A stretch of DNA of 24,378 nt from Pseudomonadota bacterium (GCA_023393475.1 JAEWLC010000021.1:1-24378); one strand, 5' to 3'. Counted from the stretch's first letter, positions 12,817-21,563 are shown. Program-made: numbers and translations. Notes: generated from the sequence alone by a model not told the origin.

Positions 12817-15800
12817 ACGTCCCTTATGCCGAGCTGATGGTGACGAGCAATTTCTCGTTCCTGCGTTCCGGCTCGCATCCGCAGGAAATGGTCGCCGCAG
12901 CCATTGCGCTAGGCATGAGCGGGGTCGGCATCGCTGACCGCAACAGCTTTGCCGGTGTGGTGCGCGGCTATTCTGCCTGGCGTGACCTCAAGGAAAAGGC
13001 TCCGGACTTCCGCTACGTGGTTGGCGTAAGGTTGATCTTCGACGACATCACACCGGAGGTCATAGCTTATCCCTCCGATCGCGAAGCCTATGGCCGGCTC
13101 TGTCGCCTGCTGAGCCGCGGCAACCTTCGCGACGGCAACGAAAAGGGCAGCTGCCTGCTGAACTTCTCCGACCTCGCCGAATTTGCCGAAGGACAACTGC
13201 TGATCCTCAGCCCGGATGAAGACGACTGGGTAGCGACTGAAAAGGCGCTGAGGCAGCTCGCCGACATGGCGCCGGGAAATGTGTGGCTGGCATCGGCCTA
13301 TACCTACAAAGGCACCGACCGGGCGAGGCTCAACCGGCTCGCCGATATGTCGCGGCGGCTCAGGGTGCCGATGCTTGCCGGCAACGACGTGATCTATCAC
13401 GAGCCCAACCGCAAGATACTCCACGACGTCGTTACCTGCATCCGGGAGCACCTGACTCTCGAGACGGCGGGCAGGCGGCTCGAGCAGAACTCCGAGCGCC
13501 ACCTGAAGCCATCAAGAGAGATGGCGCGCCTCTTCACAGATCATCCCCAGGCGCTGGCCGAAACGCAGGTCCTGCTCGGCCGGATCAAGTTCTCCCTTGA
13601 CCAGCTCCGCTACAACTACCCCACCGAAACCATCGGTAATGGCGAAACGGCTCAGGAGACGCTCGAACGCTTGACCTGGGAGGGAGCACACAAGCGCTAT
13701 CCAAAAGGTGTGCCTGTGCAAGTCGTTGAAGGGGTGAAAACTGAGCTGCAGCTCATCGATAAGATGCAGTACGCCTCATACTTCCTCACCGTTCAGGACG
13801 TGGTGCGCTATGCGCGCTACGAACGAGGCATCCTTTGCCAAGGGCGCGGGTCGGCCGCCAACTCCATAGTCTGTTACTGCCTGGAGATCACCGAAGTTAA
13901 CCCGATCACCGGCAACCTTGTCTTCGGCCGCTTTCTCTCCACCGAGCGCAACGAGCCGCCCGACATCGACGTCGATTTCGAGCACGAGCGGCGCGAGGAG
14001 GTGATGCAATACGTCTACAAGAAGTATGGCGGCAAGCGCACTGGCCTCACCGCGACCGTCATCTCCTACCGCTCGAAAAGCGCTATTCGCGAGGTCGCAA
14101 AAGTCTTCGGCATTTCCGACGACACCATCGCGGCGCTGAACCAGTTGCACTGGGGCTGGGGCAATGCCGCAGGGGCTGAGGGCACGAAAATGCTCGGGCT
14201 CGACCCGGACGATCCGACCCTCACCCAGCTGTTCAATATCGTTGCGGTGCTGAAGTCCTTTCCGCGTCATCTCAGCCAGCACGTGGGCGGCTTCGTCATC
14301 ACCCGCGACTCGCTTGAAAGCCTCGTGCCGATTTCGAAGACGGCAATGGAAAGCCGAACCATCGTCGAGTGGGACAAGGACGACATCGATGCACTCGGCA
14401 TCCTCAAGGTCGATGTCCTGGCGCTCGGCATGCTGAGTTGCCTCAGGCGCTCGTTCGAACTTCTGCACCAGCACTACAGCATCGACCTGAAGCTGGCCGA
14501 CCTGATGGCGGAGGAAGCAGACGCGGAGTTGAAGGACCCCGTCTATCGCATGGCGCAGCGCGCAGACACTATCGGTGTATTCCAGATCGAGAGCCGAGCG
14601 CAGATGTCGATGCTGCCGAGGCTGAAGCCGACCGAATTCTACGACCTCGTCATCGAAGTGGCGATCGTCCGGCCCGGACCCATTCAGGGCGGCATGGTTC
14701 ACCCCTATCTGCGCAGACGGCAGGGACTCGAGGAGATCGAGCCAATGGGAGAAAAGCTCTGGGCAGTTCTCAGTCGAACGCTGGGCGTGCCGCTGTTCCA
14801 GGAACAGGCGATGCAGATGGCCATCGTCGGCGCCGGGTTTTCCGAAGGCAAAGCCGACCAGCTTCGCCGGGCAATGGCGGCCTGGAAGCGAGGAGGACAG
14901 CTCGCCAAGTTTGCCGATGAGTTCATCGCCGGCATGATCGCCAACGGCTTCAAGGAGGATTTCGCCAAGCGTTGCTTCTCCCAGATCCAGGGATTCGGCG
15001 AGTACGGCTTTCCAGAGAGCCACGCGGCTTCCTTCGCGCTGCTGGTCTACGCCTCGTGCTGGTTCAAGTGCCACTTCCCCGATGTCTTCGCTTGCGCCCT
15101 GCTCAACAGCCAGCCGATGGGGTTTTATTCACCCAGCCAGATCGTGCGCGATGCCATCGAGCATGGCGTCGAAGTCCGCGTCGCCGACGTGAACCTATCC
15201 GGCCAGATCCACCTGCTCGAGGAAGGAACCCCGGCCCGCGACCGCATCGTCAAGCGCCATCGCGACATGAGCGAGGACATCTGGTCAAACCATGCCATCC
15301 GGCTCGGGCTCAAGCAGGTGGTAGGGCTGAAGTCAGACCATGCCAACCTGATCGTCGCGCGCCGCGGCGACGGCTATGCGTCGATCCGCGACCTCTGGGT
15401 GCGCACCGGCGTCCCTGTTGCAACGCTCGAGAAACTGGCCGAGGCCGATGCCTTCGGCTCGATGGGAATCAACCGGAGAGAGGCCTTGTGGATCGTACGC
15501 GGTCTCAACGGTGTCGCAGGAGCCGAGCAATTGCCGCTCTTTGCCGAGGCCAAGCGCGTCTCCAAGGCGGACGATATGGCCAACGACCTGCCTGCTATGG
15601 CGCCCGGGGAATCGGTGGTGCACGACTATCGCACCCTGTCGCTTTCGCTGAAGGGACATCCGGTCGGCTTCCTGCGTCCCGAACTCGAACGCCGCGGCAC
15701 GATAAAGTGTGCCGATCTCGTCGAACTGCCCAATGGTCGCATCGTCGAGGCAGCCGGCCTGGTGCTGGTGCGGCAGCAACCGGGCACGGCAAGCGGCGTG

Positions 15801-16148
15801 ATCTTCATGACGCTCGAGGATGAAACCGGCGTCGCCAATATCATCGTATGGAACAAGACCTTTGCGAAGTTCAGAAAACAGGTGCTCGGCTCGCGCCTGC
15901 TGGCTGTCCGGGGCCAGCTACAGCGCGAAGGCCTCGTCACACACATCGTTTCTCGGGACTTCACGGACTTCACCCCGCATCTGCTAGAGCTGGCGCAGGG
16001 TCACGATTTCGGCGATGCCATGCTCTTGCGCAGCGACGAAGGCAGAACCGGTCCGCTCCCGGGTCGCGACGAAGGTGAACGCCGGCGCCGCGAGATGCTT
16101 GACCGCCAGGCCCGCGCCGCGCTGCCCGGGGGGCGCAATTTCCACTGA
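12813..16148 (+). CDS. dnaE2: Error-prone DNA polymerase III alpha-type subunit DnaE2
   Basis: An 1111-residue C-family polymerase, the catalytic subunit of the ImuAB mutasome that extends across lesions. Domains in order: an N-terminal PHP domain (FSFLRSGSHPQEMV, IADRNSFAG); the palm with QGRGSAANS; catalytic aspartates in PDIDVDF (about D384/D386/D388) and KVDVLALGML (about D534); the IVRPGPIQGGMVHPYLRRR and FQEQAMQMAIVGAGFS fingers motifs; a helix-hairpin-helix region; and a C-terminal OB fold (GVIFMTLEDETGVANIIVW). Length fits DnaE2 (~1050-1150 aa), and it lacks the longer tail of replicative DnaE1. It starts at ATG 12813, overlapping the imuB stop by 4 nt, so it is co-transcribed from the SOS promoter 2.5 kb upstream. 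Confidence 0.96.
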   Translation: MNVPYAELMVTSNFSFLRSGSHPQEMVAAAIALGMSGVGIADRNSFAGVVRGYSAWRDLKEKAPDFRYVVGVRLIFDDITPEVIAYPSDREAYGRLCRLLSRGNLRDGNEKGSCLLNFSDLAEFAEGQLLILSPDEDDWVATEKALRQLADMAPGNVWLASAYTYKGTDRARLNRLADMSRRLRVPMLAGNDVIYHEPNRKILHDVVTCIREHLTLETAGRRLEQNSERHLKPSREMARLFTDHPQALAETQVLLGRIKFSLDQLRYNYPTETIGNGETAQETLERLTWEGAHKRYPKGVPVQVVEGVKTELQLIDKMQYASYFLTVQDVVRYARYERGILCQGRGSAANSIVCYCLEITEVNPITGNLVFGRFLSTERNEPPDIDVDFEHERREEVMQYVYKKYGGKRTGLTATVISYRSKSAIREVAKVFGISDDTIAALNQLHWGWGNAAGAEGTKMLGLDPDDPTLTQLFNIVAVLKSFPRHLSQHVGGFVITRDSLESLVPISKTAMESRTIVEWDKDDIDALGILKVDVLALGMLSCLRRSFELLHQHYSIDLKLADLMAEEADAELKDPVYRMAQRADTIGVFQIESRAQMSMLPRLKPTEFYDLVIEVAIVRPGPIQGGMVHPYLRRRQGLEEIEPMGEKLWAVLSRTLGVPLFQEQAMQMAIVGAGFSEGKADQLRRAMAAWKRGGQLAKFADEFIAGMIANGFKEDFAKRCFSQIQGFGEYGFPESHAASFALLVYASCWFKCHFPDVFACALLNSQPMGFYSPSQIVRDAIEHGVEVRVADVNLSGQIHLLEEGTPARDRIVKRHRDMSEDIWSNHAIRLGLKQVVGLKSDHANLIVARRGDGYASIRDLWVRTGVPVATLEKLAEADAFGSMGINRREALWIVRGLNGVAGAEQLPLFAEAKRVSKADDMANDLPAMAPGESVVHDYRTLSLSLKGHPVGFLRPELERRGTIKCADLVELPNGRIVEAAGLVLVRQQPGTASGVIFMTLEDETGVANIIVWNKTFAKFRKQVLGSRLLAVRGQLQREGLVTHIVSRDFTDFTPHLLELAQGHDFGDAMLLRSDEGRTGPLPGRDEGERRRREMLDRQARAALPGGRNFH

Positions 16149-16178
16149 GGGGGCAAAGTGCGGCCGACCGTCATGGGG

Positions 16179-16195
16179 TTAGCTCGGGATTAACC
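16179..16195 (+). promoter_or_regulatory. CtrA-like binding site upstream of ftsK
   Basis: TTAG-N7-TTAACC (16179-16195) matches the CtrA consensus TTAA-N7-TTAAC except for one base in the left half. It lies 82 nt before the ftsK ATG in the 128-bp gap after dnaE2. It overlaps a small inverted repeat, GGTTAG (16177-16182) and CTAACC (16196-16201). No clear terminator for dnaE2 is seen in this gap. Confidence 0.4.
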
Positions 16196-16276
16196 CTAAC
16201 CGCCTAGCATCGGCTTTGATCGGCGTGCCGTCTGCGCGCCATCGCAGCGTTACCTTTTGTAGAGTGTACCCAGACG

Positions 16277-18916
16277 ATGCCGGCACAGCACCTCATCGAA
16301 GACGCCCGCCGCAATCCTGCCCCCGTCATTGCGATTCGCATCCCGCTCCGCCTGATCGGCGCGATCGTCCTGGGGCTGGTGGCGCTCACTCTGGTTTCGC
16401 TCGCCACCTGGTCGGTGGATGATCCGAGCTTCTCCTATGCCTCGGGCGAGCCGGCCAGGAACTGGCTCGGCTTCACCGGCGCGGTGCTCGCCGATATCTC
16501 GTTCCAGCTTTTCGGCCTGGGCATCCTGACGCTGCTTGTGCCGCCGGCCCTCTGGGGCTGGGCCATGGTGCGCCTGCGCACGCCCTCGCGCATGGCACTG
16601 CGCGTACCGGCCTGGATTGCGGCCACCATCCTCAGCTGCGGCCTTGCCGCCTTCATCGCTGCGCCCGAAACCTGGCCGCTGCCGACCGGCCTCGGTGGCC
16701 TGATCGGCCAGAGCTTTACCAATCTCGCCACCTTCGCGACGGGCGAATCCCCGCAGCCCGTGACCGCTGTGCTGTTCGCCATCATCATCGCCGCCCCGAC
16801 CCTCGCATTGTTCTGGATCGCCATGGGCCTCGGCAAGGTGACGCTGCCCGAACTCGCCAAGGGCAAGACAAAGGCCAAGCCGGCCGGCCGGTCCGCTGCG
16901 GCTGAAGAGGACGAGCCCGACCGCGACTCGTTCTTCGACGTCATCCTCGGCTTTGCCGTCCATATGGGCTTTTCCGCCCGCTCGGCCTTGAAGCGCGCCG
17001 GCATCAAGCTGGCCGAGCGCCGCGCCGCCGAGAAGGAAGCCGAAGCCTGGCGCGGCGACGCCGTCGAGCCGAGCCTCCACGGCCACGCCCCCAGCGTGCA
17101 TGTCGAGCCCCAGCTTTCGGGCGAACGCCGCTCGATCGTCGCCGCCCATGACGAGCCGCCCTTCGACGACTATCCCGACGACATCGAGGACGATGCGGCC
17201 GCGCCCGCCCGCTGGGAAATGCAGACCCCCTTGCGCGGACCGATGGCCAATCGCAGCCCTGGACCGATCGCCCACGCCCCGGCCGCCCACCAGGCTGCTC
17301 CCGTCGTTTCGCCGCGCGTCACCGCCCAGGCCCCACGCCCGCAGCAGGGCATGCGCGCCGCCCGCGAAGCCCAGGGCTCGCTGCTCGACGAGCCTGCCGG
17401 GTTCGAGCTGCCGGCCCTGAGCCTGCTGACGCCGCCCAAGCACAAGGGTCCGAGCCCCGAGCATGCGCCCGAGCGCCTCGAGGCCATGGCGCGCAAGCTC
17501 GAATCGGTGCTCGCCGATTTCGGCGTGAAGGGCGACATCATCAACGTGCGCCCGGGCCCGGTCGTGACCCTTTACGAGCTCGAGCCGGCGCCCGGCATCA
17601 AGTCGTCCCGCGTGATTTCGCTGGCCGACGACATCGCCCGCTCGATGAGCGCGATCTCGGCCCGCGTCGCCGTCGTTCCGGGCCGCAACGCCATCGGCAT
17701 CGAGCTGCCCAACGAGCAGCGCGAGACAGTGTACCTGCGCGAAATGCTGGCTTCGTCCGATTTCGAGAAGATGAAGGGCAAGCTCCCCATCTGCCTCGGC
17801 AAGACCATTGGCGGCGAGCCGATCATCGCCGATCTCGCCCGCATGCCCCACCTGCTCATCGCCGGTACCACCGGCTCGGGCAAGTCGGTGGGTATCAACA
17901 CCTTCATCCTCTCCCTGCTCTACCAGATGACGCCGGAGCAGTGCCGCCTGATCATGATCGACCCCAAGATGCTGGAACTGTCCATCTACGACGGCATCCC
18001 GCACCTGCTGACGCCGGTCGTGACCGATCCCTCCAAGGCCGTGGTCGCCCTCAAGTGGGCCGTCCGCGAGATGGAGGATCGCTACCGGAAGATGTCGAAG
18101 ATCGGCGTGCGCAACATCGACGGCTTCAACCAGCGCGTCGGCGAGGCCAAGGCCAAGGGCGAGGTCATCACCCGCACCGTGCAGACCGGCTTCGATCGCG
18201 AAACCGGCGAAGCGCAGTACGAGAGCGAGGAGTTCAACCTCGAGCCGCTACCCTTCATCGTCATCATCATCGACGAAATGGCCGACCTGATGATGGTCGC
18301 CGGCAAGGAGATCGAAGGCTCGGTCCAGCGCCTCGCCCAGATGGCCCGCGCCGCCGGCATCCACGTCATCACTGCCACGCAGCGCCCCTCGGTCGACGTC
18401 ATCACCGGCACGATCAAGGCCAACTTCCCGACCCGCATCTCCTTCATGGTGACGAGCAAGATCGACTCGCGCACCATTCTCGGTGAGCAGGGCGCCGAAC
18501 AGCTGCTCGGCAATGGCGACATGCTCTACATGGCCGGCGGCGGCCGCATCCGGCGCCTCCACGGCCCGTTCGTCGCCGACGGCGAAGTCGAGGCCATCGT
18601 CAACCACCTGAAGTCGCAGGGCGCCCCGGACTACCTCGAAGCCATCGTCGCCGACGAGGACGAGATGGACGAAGCCGGCACGGCTGGCGGTGGTGACGAT
18701 TTCGGCGGCTCGGGCGACGAGCTCTATGACAAGGCCGTCAACGTGGTGCTGACCGACAAGAAGGTTTCGACCTCCTACATCCAGCGCCGCCTCGCCGTGG
18801 GCTACAACAAGGCCGCGACGCTGATCGAGCGCATGGAAAAGGAAGGCGTGATCTCCGCCCCGAACCATGCCGGCAAGCGCGAGATCCTCGTCGGCAACAA
18901 CGCCGACGGCTACTGA
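16277..18916 (+). CDS. ftsK: DNA translocase FtsK
   Basis: An 879-residue septal DNA pump that moves chromosome termini apart during division and helps dimer resolution. The N-terminal domain has four membrane helices (about residues 23-46, 68-98, 111-133, 160-184). A Pro/Ala-rich, poorly conserved linker follows (about 195-385). The motor contains Walker A GTTGSGKS (residues 530-537) and Walker B VIIIIDEMADLMM (D666), plus ATQRPSVDVITG. The C-terminal winged-helix gamma domain that reads orientation sequences is intact (about residues 815-875; DELYDKAVNVV, SYIQRRLAVGYNKAA). The ATG at 16277 lacks an obvious Shine-Dalgarno, but no better in-frame start is seen. It is followed by a GC-rich hairpin and lolA. 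A CtrA-like site lies upstream. Confidence 0.96.
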   Translation: MPAQHLIEDARRNPAPVIAIRIPLRLIGAIVLGLVALTLVSLATWSVDDPSFSYASGEPARNWLGFTGAVLADISFQLFGLGILTLLVPPALWGWAMVRLRTPSRMALRVPAWIAATILSCGLAAFIAAPETWPLPTGLGGLIGQSFTNLATFATGESPQPVTAVLFAIIIAAPTLALFWIAMGLGKVTLPELAKGKTKAKPAGRSAAAEEDEPDRDSFFDVILGFAVHMGFSARSALKRAGIKLAERRAAEKEAEAWRGDAVEPSLHGHAPSVHVEPQLSGERRSIVAAHDEPPFDDYPDDIEDDAAAPARWEMQTPLRGPMANRSPGPIAHAPAAHQAAPVVSPRVTAQAPRPQQGMRAAREAQGSLLDEPAGFELPALSLLTPPKHKGPSPEHAPERLEAMARKLESVLADFGVKGDIINVRPGPVVTLYELEPAPGIKSSRVISLADDIARSMSAISARVAVVPGRNAIGIELPNEQRETVYLREMLASSDFEKMKGKLPICLGKTIGGEPIIADLARMPHLLIAGTTGSGKSVGINTFILSLLYQMTPEQCRLIMIDPKMLELSIYDGIPHLLTPVVTDPSKAVVALKWAVREMEDRYRKMSKIGVRNIDGFNQRVGEAKAKGEVITRTVQTGFDRETGEAQYESEEFNLEPLPFIVIIIDEMADLMMVAGKEIEGSVQRLAQMARAAGIHVITATQRPSVDVITGTIKANFPTRISFMVTSKIDSRTILGEQGAEQLLGNGDMLYMAGGGRIRRLHGPFVADGEVEAIVNHLKSQGAPDYLEAIVADEDEMDEAGTAGGGDDFGGSGDELYDKAVNVVLTDKKVSTSYIQRRLAVGYNKAATLIERMEKEGVISAPNHAGKREILVGNNADGY

Positions 18917-18923
18917 GGTTTCC

Positions 18924-18947
18924 GGTCGGCGGGCTTGGCCGCCGACC
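18924..18947 (+). terminator. GC-rich hairpin after ftsK, possible terminator
   Basis: A perfect 9-bp stem, GGTCGGCGG/CCGCCGACC, with a GCTTGG loop lies 8 nt after the ftsK stop. There is no T-run after it, so it may be a weak terminator or an mRNA 3'-end stabiliser rather than a classic Rho-independent site. Confidence 0.45.
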
Positions 18948-18992
18948 CCATCACCCGCCAGAACCTTCCGGTACACGCCGATCTCGCGGAAC

Positions 18993-19020
18993 CTTCCCGC
19001 TGTTGCCGCAATTGCTATCT
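18993..19020 (+). promoter_or_regulatory. Weak candidate promoter of lolA
   Basis: CTTCCC (18993-18998) and CTATCT (19015-19020) at 16-bp spacing resemble the alphaproteobacterial CTTGAC/CTATAT pair, about 45 nt before the lolA start. The 9-mer GAACCTTCC occurs at 18961-18969 and again overlapping this -35 at 18989-18997, 28 bp apart, possibly a regulatory repeat. The match is modest. Confidence 0.3.
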
Positions 19021-19064
19021 AGAGGCATGCTCCAGTTTCCGGAGCACCAGGACAGACGCCAACG

Positions 19065-19709
19065 ATGATCCGCCGCACCTTTCTCGCCTTCGCCGCCCTT
19101 CTCGCCGCCTTCCCGGCGCTCGCCCAGGAACAGGGCGGGGCTGAACCGCGGCGGCTGACGGATGCCGAAAAGCAGCTGATCGGCGAGATCAACGAGCACA
19201 ACTCCGCGATCAAGACCATGGTCGGCCGGTTCCTGCAGATCGACACCCAGGGCAGCCGCATCGAGGGCACGTTCTTCCTCGAGCGCCCCGGCAAGATCCT
19301 GTTCCGCTACAATCCGCCCTCCTACGAGCAGATCGTTTCCGTCGGTCGCGGCTTCTATGTCGTCGATCGCAAGGAGAAGACGCAGTACGCCTATCCGCAG
19401 GACAAGGTGCCGCTGCGCCAGTTCCTCGATGCCAAGATCGACCTCCTGAAGGCCAATGTCGTCGCCATCGCCCAGTCGGACGACTATCTGTCGCTGACCC
19501 TGCAGGACGATACGCCGGCCGGAATCGTGCGCGTGGCGCTGGTCTTTGATACCGAGAGCAAGGACCTGAAGCAGTGGACGCTCACCGAGCCCTCGGGCTC
19601 CGAGCTGACCTTCTCGCTCTACGATGTCGACAAGAACGTCGATATCCCGAAGTCCTATTTCTACATCGACCCGACCTTCCGTGCGGTGAGCGCGCCGAAG
19701 GAAAGCTGA
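19065..19709 (+). CDS. lolA: Outer-membrane lipoprotein carrier LolA
   Basis: A 214-residue periplasmic chaperone that carries lipoproteins released by LolCDE to the outer membrane. A signal peptide is evident: MIRR, hydrophobic TFLAFAALLAAFPALA, cleavage after ALA before QEQGG. The mature protein has the LolA half-barrel signature: MVGRFLQIDTQGSRIEGTFFLERPGKILFRYNPPS, then IVSVGRGFYVVDRKEKTQYAYPQDKVPLRQFL and a C-terminal SELTFSLYDVDKNVDIPKSYFYIDP. Length is typical. It lies 148 bp after ftsK, an order I recall from many alphaproteobacteria, and may have its own promoter. Confidence 0.93.
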   Translation: MIRRTFLAFAALLAAFPALAQEQGGAEPRRLTDAEKQLIGEINEHNSAIKTMVGRFLQIDTQGSRIEGTFFLERPGKILFRYNPPSYEQIVSVGRGFYVVDRKEKTQYAYPQDKVPLRQFLDAKIDLLKANVVAIAQSDDYLSLTLQDDTPAGIVRVALVFDTESKDLKQWTLTEPSGSELTFSLYDVDKNVDIPKSYFYIDPTFRAVSAPKES

Positions 19710-19763
19710 GGCCCGGGACCCGCCCGAGCTTTCCGGCTTTACGCTCCAGCGCCGGCTCTGCAT

Positions 19764-19794
19764 AAGAAGCGCCGATTACAAGCGAGCGCTTCTT
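19764..19794 (+). promoter_or_regulatory. Hairpin abutting the xth start codon
   Basis: AAGAAGCGC (19764-19772) and GCGCTTCTT (19786-19794) form a perfect 9-bp inverted repeat with a 13-nt loop, ending 1 nt before the ATG at 19796. In mRNA it would cover the whole ribosome-binding region. No T-run follows it, so it is more likely to affect translation than to terminate transcription. Confidence 0.5.
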
Positions 19795-19795
19795 C

Positions 19796-20602
19796 ATGCC
19801 GACGACTTTTGCCACCTGGAACATCAACTCGGTCCGCCTGCGGCTGCCGATGGTGCTGGATTTCATTGCCCAGTACCGGCCCGATATCCTGTGCCTGCAG
19901 GAGATCAAGTGCCTGAACGACCAGTTCCCGCGCAAGGAATTCACCGCCGCGGGCTACCCCTATCAGGCGGTGCACGGGCAGAAGGGCTACCATGGCGTCG
20001 CCATCGTCTCGAAGTTACCGCTCACCGACATCTCGTCGCGCGTCTTCTGCGAGATCGAGGATAGCCGGCACGTGTCGGCGCTGGTCGATTTCGGCAAGGG
20101 GCCGCTGACGGTCCACAACTTCTACATCCCGGCCGGCGGCGACGAGCCCGACGTCGAGATCAACCCCAAGTTCAAGCACAAGATGGGCTTCCTGACCGAG
20201 CTGAAGAGCTGGTTCGGCGAGGACCATTTCAGGGAGCGCCAGCTGATCTGCGGCGACTTCAACATCGCCCCGCTCGAGCACGACGTGTGGAGCCACAAGC
20301 AGCTGCTGAAGGTGGTGAGCCATACGCCGGCCGAGACTGAGGCGCTGAACGAACTCCTGACCGGCGGCCACGGCTGGGTCGATGTGGTGCGCAAATACTT
20401 CCCGGCCGACCAGAAGCTCTATTCCTGGTGGAGCTATCGCGCCAAGGATTGGGATGCCGCCGACAAGGGCCGCCGCCTCGACCATATCTGGGCCACGGCC
20501 GATATCGCCTCCCACACCTCCGGCGCCGAGATCATTCGCGCCGCCCGCGGCTGGACGACGCAACCGTCCGACCACGTTCCCGTCATTGCCCGCTTCGACT
20601 GA
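19796..20602 (+). CDS. xth: Exodeoxyribonuclease III (AP endonuclease)
   Basis: A 268-residue Mg-dependent nuclease of the ExoIII/APE1 (endonuclease/exonuclease/phosphatase) fold. It cuts DNA at abasic sites in base-excision repair and trims 3' blocks. Active-site motifs are present: ATWNINSVRLRL (N9), LQEIK (metal-binding E36), YHGVAIVSK, the catalytic GDFNIAP (about D154, N156), LDHIWAT and the terminal SDHVP (H260). The ATG at 19796 gives the family N-terminus; no Shine-Dalgarno is exposed because the upstream bases are in a hairpin. The RidA-family gene begins 10 nt after its stop, so they are probably co-transcribed. No SOS box is seen. Confidence 0.94.
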   Translation: MPTTFATWNINSVRLRLPMVLDFIAQYRPDILCLQEIKCLNDQFPRKEFTAAGYPYQAVHGQKGYHGVAIVSKLPLTDISSRVFCEIEDSRHVSALVDFGKGPLTVHNFYIPAGGDEPDVEINPKFKHKMGFLTELKSWFGEDHFRERQLICGDFNIAPLEHDVWSHKQLLKVVSHTPAETEALNELLTGGHGWVDVVRKYFPADQKLYSWWSYRAKDWDAADKGRRLDHIWATADIASHTSGAEIIRAARGWTTQPSDHVPVIARFD

Positions 20603-20612
20603 GGTTACCTGG

Positions 20613-20999
20613 ATGTCCCGCTCGCTCGTCAGCTCCGGCTCGTATCTTGAACCGGTGATCGGCTTCTCCCGTGCCGTTCGCGTCGGCAACATCGTCGTGG
20701 TCGGCGGCACTGCCCCGATCAGGGCGGAAGGCGGCACGGCGGCGATCGGCGACGTCTATGGCCAGACGAAACGCTGCCTCGAGATCGTCGCCAAGGCGCT
20801 GGCCGATGCCGGCGCCCGGCTCGAGGACGTGACGCGGACCCGCATCATCCTCACCGACATCGCACTCTGGAAGGATGCGGCCCGCGCTCACGCCGAAGTC
20901 TTCGGCACGATCCGGCCGGTGACGACGCTGATGCAGGTCAGCGCCTTCGTCGATCCGGACTGGCTGGTCGAGATCGAGGCGGAAGCCGTGATCGCCTGA
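20613..20999 (+). CDS. RidA/YjgF-family protein
   Basis: A 128-residue trimeric Rid-superfamily protein. Archetypal RidA hydrolyses reactive enamine/imine intermediates from PLP enzymes; other subgroups have unknown roles. Visible motifs are the substrate-pocket SSGSYLEPVIGFSRAVRVGN, VVVGGTAP, the QTKRCLEIVAKALADAGARLEDVTRTRIILTDI helix-strand with the conserved Arg (TRTRIILTD), and the C-terminal LVEIEAEAVIA with the conserved Glu. The ATG at 20613 has GAGG (20601-20604) 8 nt upstream, overlapping the xth stop. The open frame extends further upstream within xth but is not used. It lies 41 bp from a convergent gene. Confidence 0.9.
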   Translation: MSRSLVSSGSYLEPVIGFSRAVRVGNIVVVGGTAPIRAEGGTAAIGDVYGQTKRCLEIVAKALADAGARLEDVTRTRIILTDIALWKDAARAHAEVFGTIRPVTTLMQVSAFVDPDWLVEIEAEAVIA

Positions 21000-21040
21000 G
21001 CGATTTCCGGGTGTGATTCACGTGGAACGTCGGGTCGGGC

Positions 21041-21496
21041 TCAGCCCTTCTTGAACCCGCCGCGCGCCTCTTCGCTGGCGCCGAGATAACCGGTGAGCTC
21101 GCGGCGAATCCGGTCGGCGGCGCGCGCCGCAAGGTCCGGATACTGGTTGGCGAGCTTCAGGAACGCCGTGCGCGGCACGAACAGCGTCTCGACCGCGTCG
21201 ACCGCCTTGATGGTCACCGGCCGCGGCTTGGCGATGACGAGGCCCATCGCGCCGAGGACCGAGCCGACTTCGTGCACCAGATAGGGATTGTTCTCGGCCC
21301 CGACCTGGGTGCTCGACACGGTGCCGGAGACGAGGACATGCGCGCCCTCCGGCGTATCGCCGGCAGCGTAGATCACCGAGTTGGGCCGGAACTTCTTGCG
21401 CTCCGAGGCGAACGCGAGCAGACGCCGCTGCTCGGCGTCGCAGATTTCGAAGAAATCCGCACGTCCCAGTATGGTCGCAGCGTCGTCGAGTTGCAT
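21041..21496 (-). CDS. Stand-alone cyclic-nucleotide-binding-domain protein
   Basis: A 151-residue protein consisting almost wholly of a Crp-type cNMP-binding beta-roll (about residues 10-125), with no helix-turn-helix or other effector. Signs are FFEICDAEQRRLLAFASERKKFRPNSVIYAAGDTPEGAHVLVSGTV, then HEVGSVLGAMGLVIAKPRPVTIKAVDAVETLFVPRTAFLKL. In the phosphate-binding cassette the ribose-binding Glu of the GE motif (E72 of CRP) is replaced by Ala (LGAMGL), while the Arg (KPRPVT) is kept. Cyclic nucleotide binding is therefore doubtful. It lies 211 bp downstream of the CenR-like regulator gene on the same strand. The function is unknown. Confidence 0.88.
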   Translation of the reverse strand: MQLDDAATILGRADFFEICDAEQRRLLAFASERKKFRPNSVIYAAGDTPEGAHVLVSGTVSSTQVGAENNPYLVHEVGSVLGAMGLVIAKPRPVTIKAVDAVETLFVPRTAFLKLANQYPDLAARAADRIRRELTGYLGASEEARGGFKKG

Positions 21497-21563
21497 CCCG
21501 CCCTTATTCCCGCACCGCGCTTCAATCCCGGGCGCCTGCTGCGCCCGGTCGTATCCGCCAGCC

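Noticed and set aside
13776..15074. 432-residue antisense frame within dnaE2
   Set aside because: Shadow of the conserved DnaE2 palm and fingers; no domain of its own.
16250..18004. 584-residue antisense open frame opposite ftsK
   Set aside because: GC-rich third-position shadow of ftsK. It reads as low-complexity His/Arg/Gly/Asp-rich sequence with no domain, while the sense strand is a complete FtsK.
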